Assembly: GCF_009795715.1 (NCBI RefSeq)
Contig: NZ_WTCR01000012.1
Location: forward strand, 62,001-126,000
Source: Labilibaculum euxinicum
GTDB taxonomy: Bacteria > Bacteroidota > Bacteroidia > Bacteroidales > Marinifilaceae
Direction: 5' to 3'
Length of the DNA stretch: 64,000 nt
Every line of letters begins with the position of its first letter. The stretch's first letter is position 1. The position numbers and the translations under genes are program-made. Below the pieces are notes generated by a model that saw only the letters and a list, made by a program, of their open reading frames with translations, did no database searches and had not been told where the DNA came from. This document shows, one piece after another, positions 27,739 to 35,404 of this stretch.

Positions 27739-28152
27739 ATGTTGAAAGGAATATTGGCCATAGCAGGACATTCAGGTCTTTTTAAAATGGTGTCTAACTC
27801 AAAGAATGCTTTAATTGTGGAATCTTTGATTGATAAAAAGCGTATGGCAGCTTATGCTTCTTCTAAAATTAGTGCTTTAGAAGATATTGCTATTTTTACT
27901 GATGAAGGAGATGTTCAGTTAGCAGTTGTTTTTAAAAGTATTAAGGAAAAGGAAAATGGAGGTCAGGCAATAAGTCACAAAGCTTCAGGGAATGAATTGA
28001 AAGCTTACATGACTGAAGTGTTGCCTAATTACGATGAAGATCGGGTGTATGTTTCTGATATGAAAAAAGTTTTTCAGTGGTACAATATTCTACAGGAAAA
28101 TGATTTGTTGGATCTAGAAGAAGCCGTAGAAGAAATTAAAGAGGAAGAATAA
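27739..28152 (+). CDS. DUF5606 family protein
   Basis: A 137-residue soluble protein matching the DUF5606 pattern: LKGILAIAGHSGLFKMVSN at the start, LIDKKRMAAYASSKISALED, then a VLPNYDEDRVYVSDMKKVF segment and an acidic C-terminus. The family is confined to Bacteroidota as far as I know, and its role is unknown. It has its own -7 box and terminator, so it is a single-gene unit. Confidence 0.8.
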   Translation: MLKGILAIAGHSGLFKMVSNSKNALIVESLIDKKRMAAYASSKISALEDIAIFTDEGDVQLAVVFKSIKEKENGGQAISHKASGNELKAYMTEVLPNYDEDRVYVSDMKKVFQWYNILQENDLLDLEEAVEEIKEEE

Positions 28153-28172
28153 AAACTTTTATATCATTTAAG

Positions 28173-28205
28173 AAACTGTCCATATTATGGGCAGTTTTTT
28201 TTTGT
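28173..28205 (+). terminator. Terminator after the DUF5606 gene
   Basis: AAACTGTCC and GGGCAGTTT pair over 9 bp (one G-U) around ATATTAT, followed by nine T's. Confidence 0.85.
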
Positions 28206-28273
28206 GCATATTTGATTGCCAACAAAGTTTTTTTAACGTACTTGTAAGTAGAAATTGAAAATGGAGGTTTGCC

Positions 28274-28795
28274 ATGGCAGCAGAAATTGATAAAGGGTGT
28301 ATTTTATTAAGGAAATGGAAATTTGGAGACGAAGAGGATCTTGTTAAATCTGCAAGTGATTTGGATGTATCCCGTTTTTTAAAGAACAGCTTTCCATATC
28401 CATATACTCATAAGGATGCTCATCGTTGGATTCATTTTGTAAATCATGTTGCTAAGGGGTATTTTATGGCAATTGAGGTGAATAAAGAAGTGGTTGGCTG
28501 CATTGGTGTGGAACAACAGGAAGATGTTTTTTGTAAATCCGCTGAATTGGGTTATTGGATCGGGCAAAAGTATTGGAATAGAGGGATCATGACGCATGTG
28601 GTAAAGGAAACTGTAGATCATGCTTTTTTGCATATGAATATTGTGAGATTATATGCAAATGTTTTTGAAGGGAATATTGGATCAGTAAAAGTTTTAGAAA
28701 AGGCAGGTTTTGTGCAGGAAGCTGTTTTAAAGAATGCCGTTTACAAGAATGGCAATTATTTGGATCAATTGATTTTTGCTATAATTAGAAGATAA
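28274..28795 (+). CDS. GNAT-family N-acetyltransferase (RimJ/RimL-like)
   Basis: A 173-residue GNAT protein. The RimJ/L-type layout is visible: N-terminal LRKWKFGDEEDLVK, then YFMAIEVNKEVVGCIGVEQ, the acetyl-CoA motif A region SAELGYWIGQKYWNRGIMTHVVKE (in outline GYWIGQKYWNRGIM), and the late NVFEGNIGSVKVLEKAGF. Family members transfer acetyl from acetyl-CoA to amines of proteins or small molecules; the acceptor is unknown. The start at 28274 has a GGAGG site eight bases ahead. It converges with the next gene. Confidence 0.85.
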   Translation: MAAEIDKGCILLRKWKFGDEEDLVKSASDLDVSRFLKNSFPYPYTHKDAHRWIHFVNHVAKGYFMAIEVNKEVVGCIGVEQQEDVFCKSAELGYWIGQKYWNRGIMTHVVKETVDHAFLHMNIVRLYANVFEGNIGSVKVLEKAGFVQEAVLKNAVYKNGNYLDQLIFAIIRR

Positions 28796-28825
28796 AAAAA
28801 AAGAGGCTTTGGCCTCTTTTTTTTA
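28795..28825. terminator. Bidirectional terminator
   Basis: AAAGAGGC and GCCTCTTT flank a short loop (CTTTG), with A-runs and T-runs on the two sides. It serves the converging GNAT and carboxypeptidase-like genes. Confidence 0.88.
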
Positions 28826-30046
28826 TTTCCCATCAAAAATGATGTTGTAACTTTCCCAGAAATTTTTATCGTAAGGCATATTTTCATAATATGCTCGTTT
28901 CTCAATTACTTCCGGCTTGTTGGTATTAATTTGGGTTATCAGCATTTCTGTGTTGATATCCGTTGAAGTGATTTTTTTCGTTTTTTTATCTTCTACTTTG
29001 TGATGACGCTTGTAGTTCACATAGCTTAAGTAATACTTCCCTGAATGTTGCTTGTAGGTAACACTAAAATCGTATTCTATTTTTAATGGCTTCCACTTTT
29101 GCCGTTCTTCGTTAACGTAAAAACTTCTTCCCTGCGACGAATAATTACTGGCAACAACATGAGTTTCATTTTTAATCACAGCAAAATCTTTTATTTTGAT
29201 GTAAATTTTACCCGAATATTCTTTGGCATAGTAATCTCCTGTGTTGCTTAACATTGGTCTTTTGCTTTTGTAAGCGATCACCCAGATTGAGTCATTTTCG
29301 TACTCTGTAATTTGTTCCAGGTTTAAATCGTAAAAATCTAAATGATTGTCGTTCAGTATATTTCCTCGGCCACGTACAATGTCCATTTCCAATAATTCGT
29401 CTAAATAGGTCGACCCGTCGGCAAGCGATGAAGTCTCAAAATTCTTTCTTACCTGCAAAAACTTATAACCACGTTCTTTAAATACCTGATAAGCATCTGT
29501 CCGTTGATATCCTTTGTCGTCATAAATACGAATTGCAGCTTCTCTAAGCCGGTTTAGTTTTTTGTTTTCGAATTTTTCGGAGCGATAATAAACATCGTAA
29601 TTGAAAGGAGTCTGCAGGTAATTTTCCGGAATTTTTTCAATTGCAGTTTTAATTCTCTTTTTCAGAACTAATGATTGAGCAGTTACTTCAACTTCAGCAA
29701 TGCTGTAATTTTTTGGCGTTAATTTTATTATCAATGTATCTTCTTGTATGCAGTTTTTCACACTGTTTGAGAATGTGGAATAACCAACTGCTGAAGCCTG
29801 TATGGTTTTTTCAAATAAATCTCCTGGTATTTTAAGTTCGAAAACTCCATCCATATTAGATGCTGCACCGATATATGATCCAAGAACTCCAATATTTGCA
29901 AAAGGAATCGGTTCATTATTGATTTCATTTGTAAGCTTCCCTACAATCCGGATTAACTTTGTTTTTTCTTCGTTGTTATCTTTCTGTGCCGTTGTTGAAA
30001 AAGACAAGGTAATGAGAGCAAGGAGAAGTATAATGTATTTTTGCAT
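28823..30046 (-). CDS. Carboxypeptidase-like regulatory domain surface protein
   Basis: A 407-residue protein with a signal peptide (about 1-20, ending TTAQ). A CarboxypepD_reg-like beta-sandwich follows (about 32-115: IVGKLTNEINNEPIPFANIGV, SNMDGVFEL). The rest is a beta-rich, unassigned region (about 130-407) often seen with this domain in Bacteroidota surface or periplasmic proteins. There is no plug, barrel or peptidase motif, so it is not a TonB-dependent receptor or an enzyme that I can recognise. A -7 box lies about 135 bases upstream. Confidence 0.72.
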   Translation of the reverse strand: MQKYIILLLALITLSFSTTAQKDNNEEKTKLIRIVGKLTNEINNEPIPFANIGVLGSYIGAASNMDGVFELKIPGDLFEKTIQASAVGYSTFSNSVKNCIQEDTLIIKLTPKNYSIAEVEVTAQSLVLKKRIKTAIEKIPENYLQTPFNYDVYYRSEKFENKKLNRLREAAIRIYDDKGYQRTDAYQVFKERGYKFLQVRKNFETSSLADGSTYLDELLEMDIVRGRGNILNDNHLDFYDLNLEQITEYENDSIWVIAYKSKRPMLSNTGDYYAKEYSGKIYIKIKDFAVIKNETHVVASNYSSQGRSFYVNEERQKWKPLKIEYDFSVTYKQHSGKYYLSYVNYKRHHKVEDKKTKKITSTDINTEMLITQINTNKPEVIEKRAYYENMPYDKNFWESYNIIFDGK

Positions 30047-30178
30047 AAGTACGGGTTTGCTGATTTTTGAATAAATAAAAATTTAAGTTATAAGTAAGCT
30101 ATCAATTCTCTTGCCACAAAAAGAAATTAATGCCAATATTTTTACTTATTTGTTAAAATTAAGAATTAATAATTAGTA

Positions 30179-30186
30179 CAAAGATA
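30179..30186 (-). promoter_or_regulatory. Possible -7 box (TATCTTTG)
   Basis: The minus strand reads TATCTTTG, 133 bases ahead of the carboxypeptidase-like gene. No matching -33 TTG is seen. The 30047-30364 divergent gap is otherwise AT-rich with nothing clear. Confidence 0.4.
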
Positions 30187-30364
30187 TGTTTATGATAGAT
30201 TTTGGAAAGAAAAAGAACTGGTTTTCATGATAAAAAATGTTAATTTTTATGATATGAGTTTATTTTTTGTCGAATAAGAAATATCTTCGTTTACATTTAT
30301 GCTAATATTATGACCTTGCCAATTTGGTTTTGGTATAATAAATCTATTAACAAATAGTGATCCT

Positions 30365-31051
30365 ATGAAAAAACAATTTCTTGTCCTGTCGATGCTTCCT
30401 TTTTTTCTTCTGTCGTGTGTTGTTTCCAAGAAAAAATATGAAGAATTAGAATATGCAAAACGCCGAAGTGATGCCAAAGTTGTTGCTCTCGATAGCGAGA
30501 ATTCAAAAAAAAGCACGCAGATTACTGAGCTAAATTCCAAATTGGATCAAACATTGGCTGAGTACAATGAGATGAAGAATAGCATGTCGGAGAGTAATGC
30601 TATGAAAAATACAGAAATTGATGATTTGAGTACCGAATTAATGGGACTTGCTTCCGATACCACTGAGCTTAAAGTTAAGTTGATGGAAACATTGGATAAG
30701 TACAATTCTGCTTTGAATCTAAATGAAGAAAATAATTTGAAAATCTCTGGTTTGCTAAAACAAATTGATGAGTTGAAAACAGAATCAGGTAAGTTGAGTC
30801 AAGATTTAAAGACAGCCAGTGTTGAAGCTGATTGGGAAAAGAAGAAGATCGAAACAGAAACACAAAAGAATAGAGATCTGATCTCAATGAAAGACAAGGA
30901 GATTGAAAGTCTGAAAGCGGAAATTAAAGAAAAAGATGGAAAGTTGAGTTGGTTAAGAAAAGTTAAAGATGAGAATGAAGCTGAAATTGAAAAATTGACC
31001 AATCAAGTTAAATTGTATAAAAAAGAGTACGAGAAAGCAGTTGCTAAATAA
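30365..31051 (+). CDS. Coiled-coil lipoprotein
   Basis: A 228-residue protein with a lipobox (FFLLSC, Cys at about residue 18), so membrane-anchored. The remainder (about 25-225) is an almost unbroken charged coiled coil with a heptad pattern and no globular end. Its beginning CVVSKKKYEELEYAKRR resembles the N-terminal stalk of Bacteroidota OmpA-type lipoproteins, which normally continue into a peptidoglycan-binding OmpA domain; that domain is absent here. A broken OmpA-domain remnant lies 3.2 kb downstream at 34240-34430. Function is unknown. Confidence 0.7.
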   Translation: MKKQFLVLSMLPFFLLSCVVSKKKYEELEYAKRRSDAKVVALDSENSKKSTQITELNSKLDQTLAEYNEMKNSMSESNAMKNTEIDDLSTELMGLASDTTELKVKLMETLDKYNSALNLNEENNLKISGLLKQIDELKTESGKLSQDLKTASVEADWEKKKIETETQKNRDLISMKDKEIESLKAEIKEKDGKLSWLRKVKDENEAEIEKLTNQVKLYKKEYEKAVAK

Positions 31052-31073
31052 GCTTTTTAAAAATCGAATATAT

Positions 31074-31688
31074 ATGAAGGAGATGTGGGATCAGCGTTAT
31101 GCTGAATCGAAATATATTTATGGCGAAAAGGCAAACTTGTTTTTTGTAACACAATTGCATCTTCTTAAGTCGGGAAGATTGTTATTGCCGGGTGAAGGAG
31201 AGGGGCGAAATGCAGCCTATGCTTCTTGTGCAGGATGGAAGGTTGATGCTTTTGATTACAGTAAGAAAGCTGTAGAGAACGCTAAAAGGTTTTTTGCAGA
31301 GCAAAAGGTTGATGTGAATATGTATTCTGAAAGTATATTAGACCATCCTTCAATTGAGGGAAAGTATGATGTTGCAGCTCTGCTTTATTTGCATTTGCCC
31401 TCACAAAAAAGATTTATCGCACATCGATTTGTTGCCGATTCGGTGAAGCCGGGTGGAGTAGTTCTAATGGAGGTTTTTTCGAAAAATCAGATTGGCCGTA
31501 AATCCGGTGGACCATCAAACGAGGATATGCTCTACGATCTATCAGAAATCAGAAGAGATTTTGAAGAATTTGACATCTTACTGTTAGAGGAGGTTGAAAC
31601 CCATCTTTCAGAAGGCAAATTACATGATGGGAAAGCAATGGTTGTGCGATTTGTTGGAAAAAAAAGAACACCGGGATATCTTGATTAA
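31074..31688 (+). CDS. Class I SAM-dependent methyltransferase
   Basis: A 204-residue Rossmann-fold methyltransferase of the TehB/thiopurine-like group. It starts MKEMWDQRYAESKYIYG, a common first line in this group. Motif I is LLLPGEGEGRNAAYAS, followed by WKVDAFDYSKKAVENA, where Asp contacts SAM. Motif post-I holds YDVAALLYLHLP. The ATG at 31074 was preferred over one 11 codons upstream that would overlap the preceding gene. The acceptor substrate is unknown. It may be cotranscribed with the flanking genes. Confidence 0.82.
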   Translation: MKEMWDQRYAESKYIYGEKANLFFVTQLHLLKSGRLLLPGEGEGRNAAYASCAGWKVDAFDYSKKAVENAKRFFAEQKVDVNMYSESILDHPSIEGKYDVAALLYLHLPSQKRFIAHRFVADSVKPGGVVLMEVFSKNQIGRKSGGPSNEDMLYDLSEIRRDFEEFDILLLEEVETHLSEGKLHDGKAMVVRFVGKKRTPGYLD

Positions 31689-31716
31689 TTAACTGTGAAT
31701 ATTTAGCTTTGTGCTC

Positions 31717-32115
31717 ATGGAAGTTTTATTGATAGCACTTGTGGGGATTGCGGGAATTGCATTGCTAACCACCTATTTAGGACAGCGTTGGAAATTAAAA
31801 AATGGAGGAGATGTGGAAAGTGAAATTTCTGCAGAGCCAATAGAAGAGTGTTGCGGTGCTCACGAGATTTGTGAAACCGATTTGATTAATAGGATGTCTG
31901 AGGAAATTATATATTACGAGGACGAGGAATTAGACGCATATAAGAGCTTTGAAGAGAATGATTTTAACGACGATCAAATTGATGAATTTCGTGAGGTTCT
32001 TTATAGCTTAAAAGAGAATGAAATGGAAGGTTGGCTAAGAAGTTTAGAGCTTCGAAAAATAGAGTTGCCTTCTATAATAAAATCAGAAGTGGTTTTTATG
32101 CTTGTGAAAAATTGA
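31717..32115 (+). CDS. Hypothetical membrane-anchored acidic protein
   Basis: A 132-residue protein with one N-terminal membrane helix (about 1-20) and a basic KLKNGG stop. The acidic cytoplasmic part has a CCGAHEIC motif (about residues 45-52) and ends with a helical segment (DQIDEFREVLYSLKENEMEG). Similar proteins seem frequent in Bacteroidota but I know of no function. The Cys/His group could bind a metal. The start at 31717 was preferred over GTG two codons earlier. Confidence 0.6.
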   Translation: MEVLLIALVGIAGIALLTTYLGQRWKLKNGGDVESEISAEPIEECCGAHEICETDLINRMSEEIIYYEDEELDAYKSFEENDFNDDQIDEFREVLYSLKENEMEGWLRSLELRKIELPSIIKSEVVFMLVKN

Positions 32116-32262
32116 AAGTAGTGTTGAAAATATTGATGGATTCGTTTTTTGTAAGTTTTTGATTTTCAATGTGAAATTTATTCATACTTTCCTGTTTACC
32201 TGCTATTATTTTCTCCTGCAGGATAATACTAAAAAAGATGGCTTAGTTCATTATTAAATTCG

Positions 32263-32270
32263 TACCTTTG
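32263..32270 (+). promoter_or_regulatory. -7 box of the DEAD-box helicase (TACCTTTG)
   Basis: TACCTTTG matches TAnnTTTG, 21 bases ahead of the start. A TTAG at 32243 stands where a -33 element would be, so the upstream half is weak. Confidence 0.55.
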
Positions 32271-32290
32271 CGGCTCATAAATTTTATAGA

Positions 32291-34090
32291 ATGAATTCAT
32301 TTGAAAATCTTGGCCTTTCTGAGGCTATCCTAGGAGCTATCAAAGAGTTAGGCTTCGTAAATCCAACACCTATCCAAGAAAAGGCAATTCCAGTACTATT
32401 GGAAGGAAGATCGGATTTCGTTGGTTTGGCTCAAACTGGAACTGGGAAAACGGCGGCTTATGGTTTACCTTTGCTCGAACTAATCGAACAAGACGTAAAA
32501 TTACCACAAGCTTTGATTCTATCCCCTACAAGGGAATTGGGAATCCAAATTGCAGACGATTTAAGATTATTTTCTAAAAATATTTTGAATCTTAATGTTG
32601 TAAACGTTTATGGCGGAGCCAGCATTGATGATCAAATCCGGAAATTAAGAAGAGGAGCACATGTTATTGTTGCCACTCCTGGCCGTCTACTTGATATGAT
32701 TAGACGTAAAGCAGTAGATCTATCTAAAATTGAATATTTAATTCTTGATGAAGCAGATGAAATGCTTAACATGGGATTTAAAGAGGATATAGATGTAATT
32801 CTTTCTTCTACCTCTGAAGATAAGTTAACATGGTTGTTTTCTGCAACTATGCCTGCCGAAGTTCGTAGAATTTCTAAAAACTACATGACTGATCCTGTTG
32901 AGGTTACAGTAGGAAAAGCGAACACTTCCAATGTAAATATTGAGCATCAGTATTATTTAATGAATAATCGTGATCGATATAATGTTCTTAAAAGAGTAGT
33001 TGACTATTACCCTAATATATTTGGAATTATTTTTTGTCGTACCCGAAAGGAAACGCAGGAAGTAGCCGAATTATTAATGAAAGACGGATATTCTGCAGAC
33101 GCTCTGCATGGTGATCTTTCGCAGGTTCAGCGTGATAAAGTGATGAGAAGCTTTAAAAATAAAACTCTTCAGCTTTTAGTTGCTACAGATGTTGCAGCCC
33201 GAGGTATTGATGTTGACGATCTTACTCATGTAATCCATTACAACTTACCTGATGAGTTGGAATTTTATACGCACAGAAGTGGTCGTACAGCAAGAGCGGG
33301 TAGATCAGGTATTTCAATTTCTTTAATTACGCCTCGTGATGAGCGAAAAGTAAGAGATCTTTCCAAGAAACTAAATGTTGAATTTGCTCAGGTAAAGGTT
33401 CCTGGAGGTGAAGAAGTTTGTGAAAGGCAATTGCTTCACTTTATGAACCGTATTAAAGAGGTAGATATTGAAGAGAATAATATCGAAACATATTTTGAAG
33501 CTATTAGCAGCGAATTAAACGAATTAAGCAGAGAAGATATCATTAAGAAATTTGTATCTCTTGAGTTTAACCGTTTTATGGATTATTACAAAAATACTCC
33601 TGATTTGAATATGAAATCATCTACTCAAAAAAGAGCTCAAAGAGCAAGTGAGAGTCGTGATAGCAATGAAGATCGTATGTTTATTAATATTGGAATAAAA
33701 GATGGAATTGATGTCCCTCGTTTATTGACTTTAATTCATAAGCAATGTGGTGTTAGAGGAAAGAATATTGGTAGAGTAGATTTAAAAGGTGTATTCTCTT
33801 TCTTTGATGTGGAAAAAGAGTTTACTAACGATATTGTAAAAGGTTTTGCCGGAGCAGTTGTAGGGGGTAGAAGCATCCGTATTGAAGTGTCCGGAGATCG
33901 CCCAACGAGTGGAGGTAGCGATAGTCATAGAAAAGGCAGACCGAGAGGTGAGAGATCTGACAGATCTGGTTCTGACAGAGGTCGAGGAGGATCTGATCGC
34001 GGAGGAAACAAAAAAGAATCTTTTAGAGATAGAAAAAGGAAAACAAGTGATAGTCCGAGATATTCGGAAAGAAAGAAAAGGGAAGCGTAA
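32291..34090 (+). CDS. DEAD-box RNA helicase (DeaD/CsdA-like)
   Basis: A 599-residue ATP-dependent RNA helicase. Ordered motifs: Q motif around FVNPTPIQEKAIP, I AQTGTGKTAA, Ia PTRELGIQI, II DEADEML, III SAT, IV IIFCRTRKETQ, V ATDVAARGIDV, VI HRSGRTARAGRSG. A DbpA-type RNA-binding domain (about 460-540) is followed by an arginine/glycine/serine-rich tail (about 545-599). Such helicases help ribosome assembly and RNA turnover in the cold. The mRNA ends in a terminator whose loop contains the stop codon. Confidence 0.93.
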   Translation: MNSFENLGLSEAILGAIKELGFVNPTPIQEKAIPVLLEGRSDFVGLAQTGTGKTAAYGLPLLELIEQDVKLPQALILSPTRELGIQIADDLRLFSKNILNLNVVNVYGGASIDDQIRKLRRGAHVIVATPGRLLDMIRRKAVDLSKIEYLILDEADEMLNMGFKEDIDVILSSTSEDKLTWLFSATMPAEVRRISKNYMTDPVEVTVGKANTSNVNIEHQYYLMNNRDRYNVLKRVVDYYPNIFGIIFCRTRKETQEVAELLMKDGYSADALHGDLSQVQRDKVMRSFKNKTLQLLVATDVAARGIDVDDLTHVIHYNLPDELEFYTHRSGRTARAGRSGISISLITPRDERKVRDLSKKLNVEFAQVKVPGGEEVCERQLLHFMNRIKEVDIEENNIETYFEAISSELNELSREDIIKKFVSLEFNRFMDYYKNTPDLNMKSSTQKRAQRASESRDSNEDRMFINIGIKDGIDVPRLLTLIHKQCGVRGKNIGRVDLKGVFSFFDVEKEFTNDIVKGFAGAVVGGRSIRIEVSGDRPTSGGSDSHRKGRPRGERSDRSGSDRGRGGSDRGGNKKESFRDRKRKTSDSPRYSERKKREA

Positions 34091-34107
34091 GCTTCCTTTT
34101 TTTTTTG
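34080..34107 (+). terminator. Terminator overlapping the helicase stop codon
   Basis: GGGAAGC and GCTTCC pair around GTAA, the loop holding the TAA stop, followed by ten T's. Coding and termination signals thus overlap. Confidence 0.88.
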
Positions 34108-34239
34108 CAGTTAATTTTGATCTGGTTTTTGTATAGTAAGAATTATAATATATATAATCTTAAGTTTAGAGTAAAAAGGTAATGTTTTGATCAAATATAT
34201 ATTTTATATTCTGTTGATTTTATTTATTTTTATTCTAAT

Positions 34240-34430
34240 TGAAATGTTTTACTCAATGTATTATCTGAAAAAGAGCCAATGCAACCAAGAAGTTTTTAAC
34301 CGAAAAAGGCACCGTGGCTGAGCGAATTTCAGCTAAAGGTTTTGGAGAGTTGAATCCAATATCAACAAATGCTGTGGCTGAAGGAAGAGCTTTAAATAGA
34401 AGAGTACAATTTGAATTAGTAATGAAATAA
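34240..34430 (+). pseudogene. OmpA-like C-terminal domain remnant
   Basis: The reading frame ending at TAA 34428-34430 gives RANATKKFLTEKGT, then ISAKGFGELNPIST and GRALNRRVQFELVMK, the end of a peptidoglycan-binding OmpA domain. Just upstream the frame hits a stop, but one extra A in the run at 34267-34271 would restore LSEKRANATKK, the usual family phrase; so a one-base deletion is visible. No start or full N-terminal domain is present. Nearby, the coiled-coil lipoprotein at 30365 lacks precisely this domain; a common origin is possible but not shown. Confidence 0.75.
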
Positions 34431-34451
34431 TCACTTAAATATATTAAAAAA

Positions 34452-35273
34452 ATGGATTTGGATGTTGTGTATAGTAAATCGGATCAGTTGTGGACAATGG
34501 CGTTAGAGTATACTCCTAAATTATTATTAGCCTTAGTAACTTTAGTAATTGGATTGTGGATTATTAAAGCAATTGTAAAAGGTGTTTCTAAGGTGATGGA
34601 TAAGAGGGATATGGATCCTACTTTGAAACCATTTGTTGTAAGTTTATTTGGGATTCTGTTGAAAGTTATGCTATTTATTACTGTAGTAGGAATGGTTGGT
34701 GTTCAGATGACCTCATTTATTGCAATTTTAGGAGCAGCAGGTTTGGCTGTAGGTATGGCTTTATCAGGAACCTTGCAGAATTTTGCAGGAGGAGTAATGA
34801 TTTTAATTTTTAAGCCATTTAAGGTTGGTGATGTATTGGAAGCTCAGGGGTACGCTGGAGTTGTTCAGGAAATTCAACTTTTTAATACAATAATGCTTTC
34901 TTTTGATAATAAAACCATTATTATTCCAAACGGAGGTTTGGCAACAGGTTCTATGATAAACTATTCAACACAACCTACACGTCGGGTTGATATGAAGTTT
35001 GGAATTGGTTACTCTGATGACATTGATAAAGCAAAACAGATTTTGAATGGACTGCTGGTTAATCACGAATGTGTACTTAAGGATCCTGCGCATTTTATTG
35101 CGGTTTCCGAGTTGGGAGACAGTTCTGTTAACTTTACCGTAAGAGCATGGGTAAACGCAGCCGATTATTGGACTGTTTTCTTTTATATGCAAGAAACAGT
35201 GAAGAAAGAATTCGATAAGAACAATATTGGGATTCCTTTCCCACAACGCGATGTTCACGTTTATAATCATTAA
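34452..35273 (+). CDS. mscS: Small-conductance mechanosensitive channel MscS
   Basis: A 273-residue channel protein that opens under membrane tension to release solutes. Three membrane helices (about 20-45, 60-85, 92-125) lead to the pore helix with AGLAVGMALSGTLQNFAGG, then the FKPFKVGDVLEAQG beta domain, IIIPNGGL, and the C-terminal vestibule ending FPQRDVHVYN. Length and layout match E. coli MscS (286 residues). It has its own terminator. Confidence 0.94.
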   Translation: MDLDVVYSKSDQLWTMALEYTPKLLLALVTLVIGLWIIKAIVKGVSKVMDKRDMDPTLKPFVVSLFGILLKVMLFITVVGMVGVQMTSFIAILGAAGLAVGMALSGTLQNFAGGVMILIFKPFKVGDVLEAQGYAGVVQEIQLFNTIMLSFDNKTIIIPNGGLATGSMINYSTQPTRRVDMKFGIGYSDDIDKAKQILNGLLVNHECVLKDPAHFIAVSELGDSSVNFTVRAWVNAADYWTVFFYMQETVKKEFDKNNIGIPFPQRDVHVYNH

Positions 35274-35292
35274 TAAACGAGGAGTGTATTTC

Positions 35293-35321
35293 AAGGGAGA
35301 CTTTCGTCTCCCTTTTTTTTA
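35293..35321 (+). terminator. mscS terminator
   Basis: AAGGGAGAC and GTCTCCCTT pair over 9 bp with a TTTC loop, followed by eight T's. Confidence 0.9.
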
Positions 35322-35374
35322 TACAGTTGCCTGAGATAAGTACAAATTGATGTATTATCAAACAATGTATTTTC

Positions 35375-35382
35375 TATTTTTG
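35375..35382 (+). promoter_or_regulatory. -7 box (TATTTTTG) for the DUF748 gene
   Basis: TATTTTTG fits TAnnTTTG 22 bases ahead of the start. No well-spaced -33 TTG was found. Confidence 0.45.
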
Positions 35383-35404
35383 TTGGGTAAACTTTAAAGA
35401 TATT

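Noticed and set aside
30247-30540. Minus-strand ORF overlapping the coiled-coil lipoprotein start
   Set aside because: It is antisense to a lipoprotein signal sequence and has no family features.
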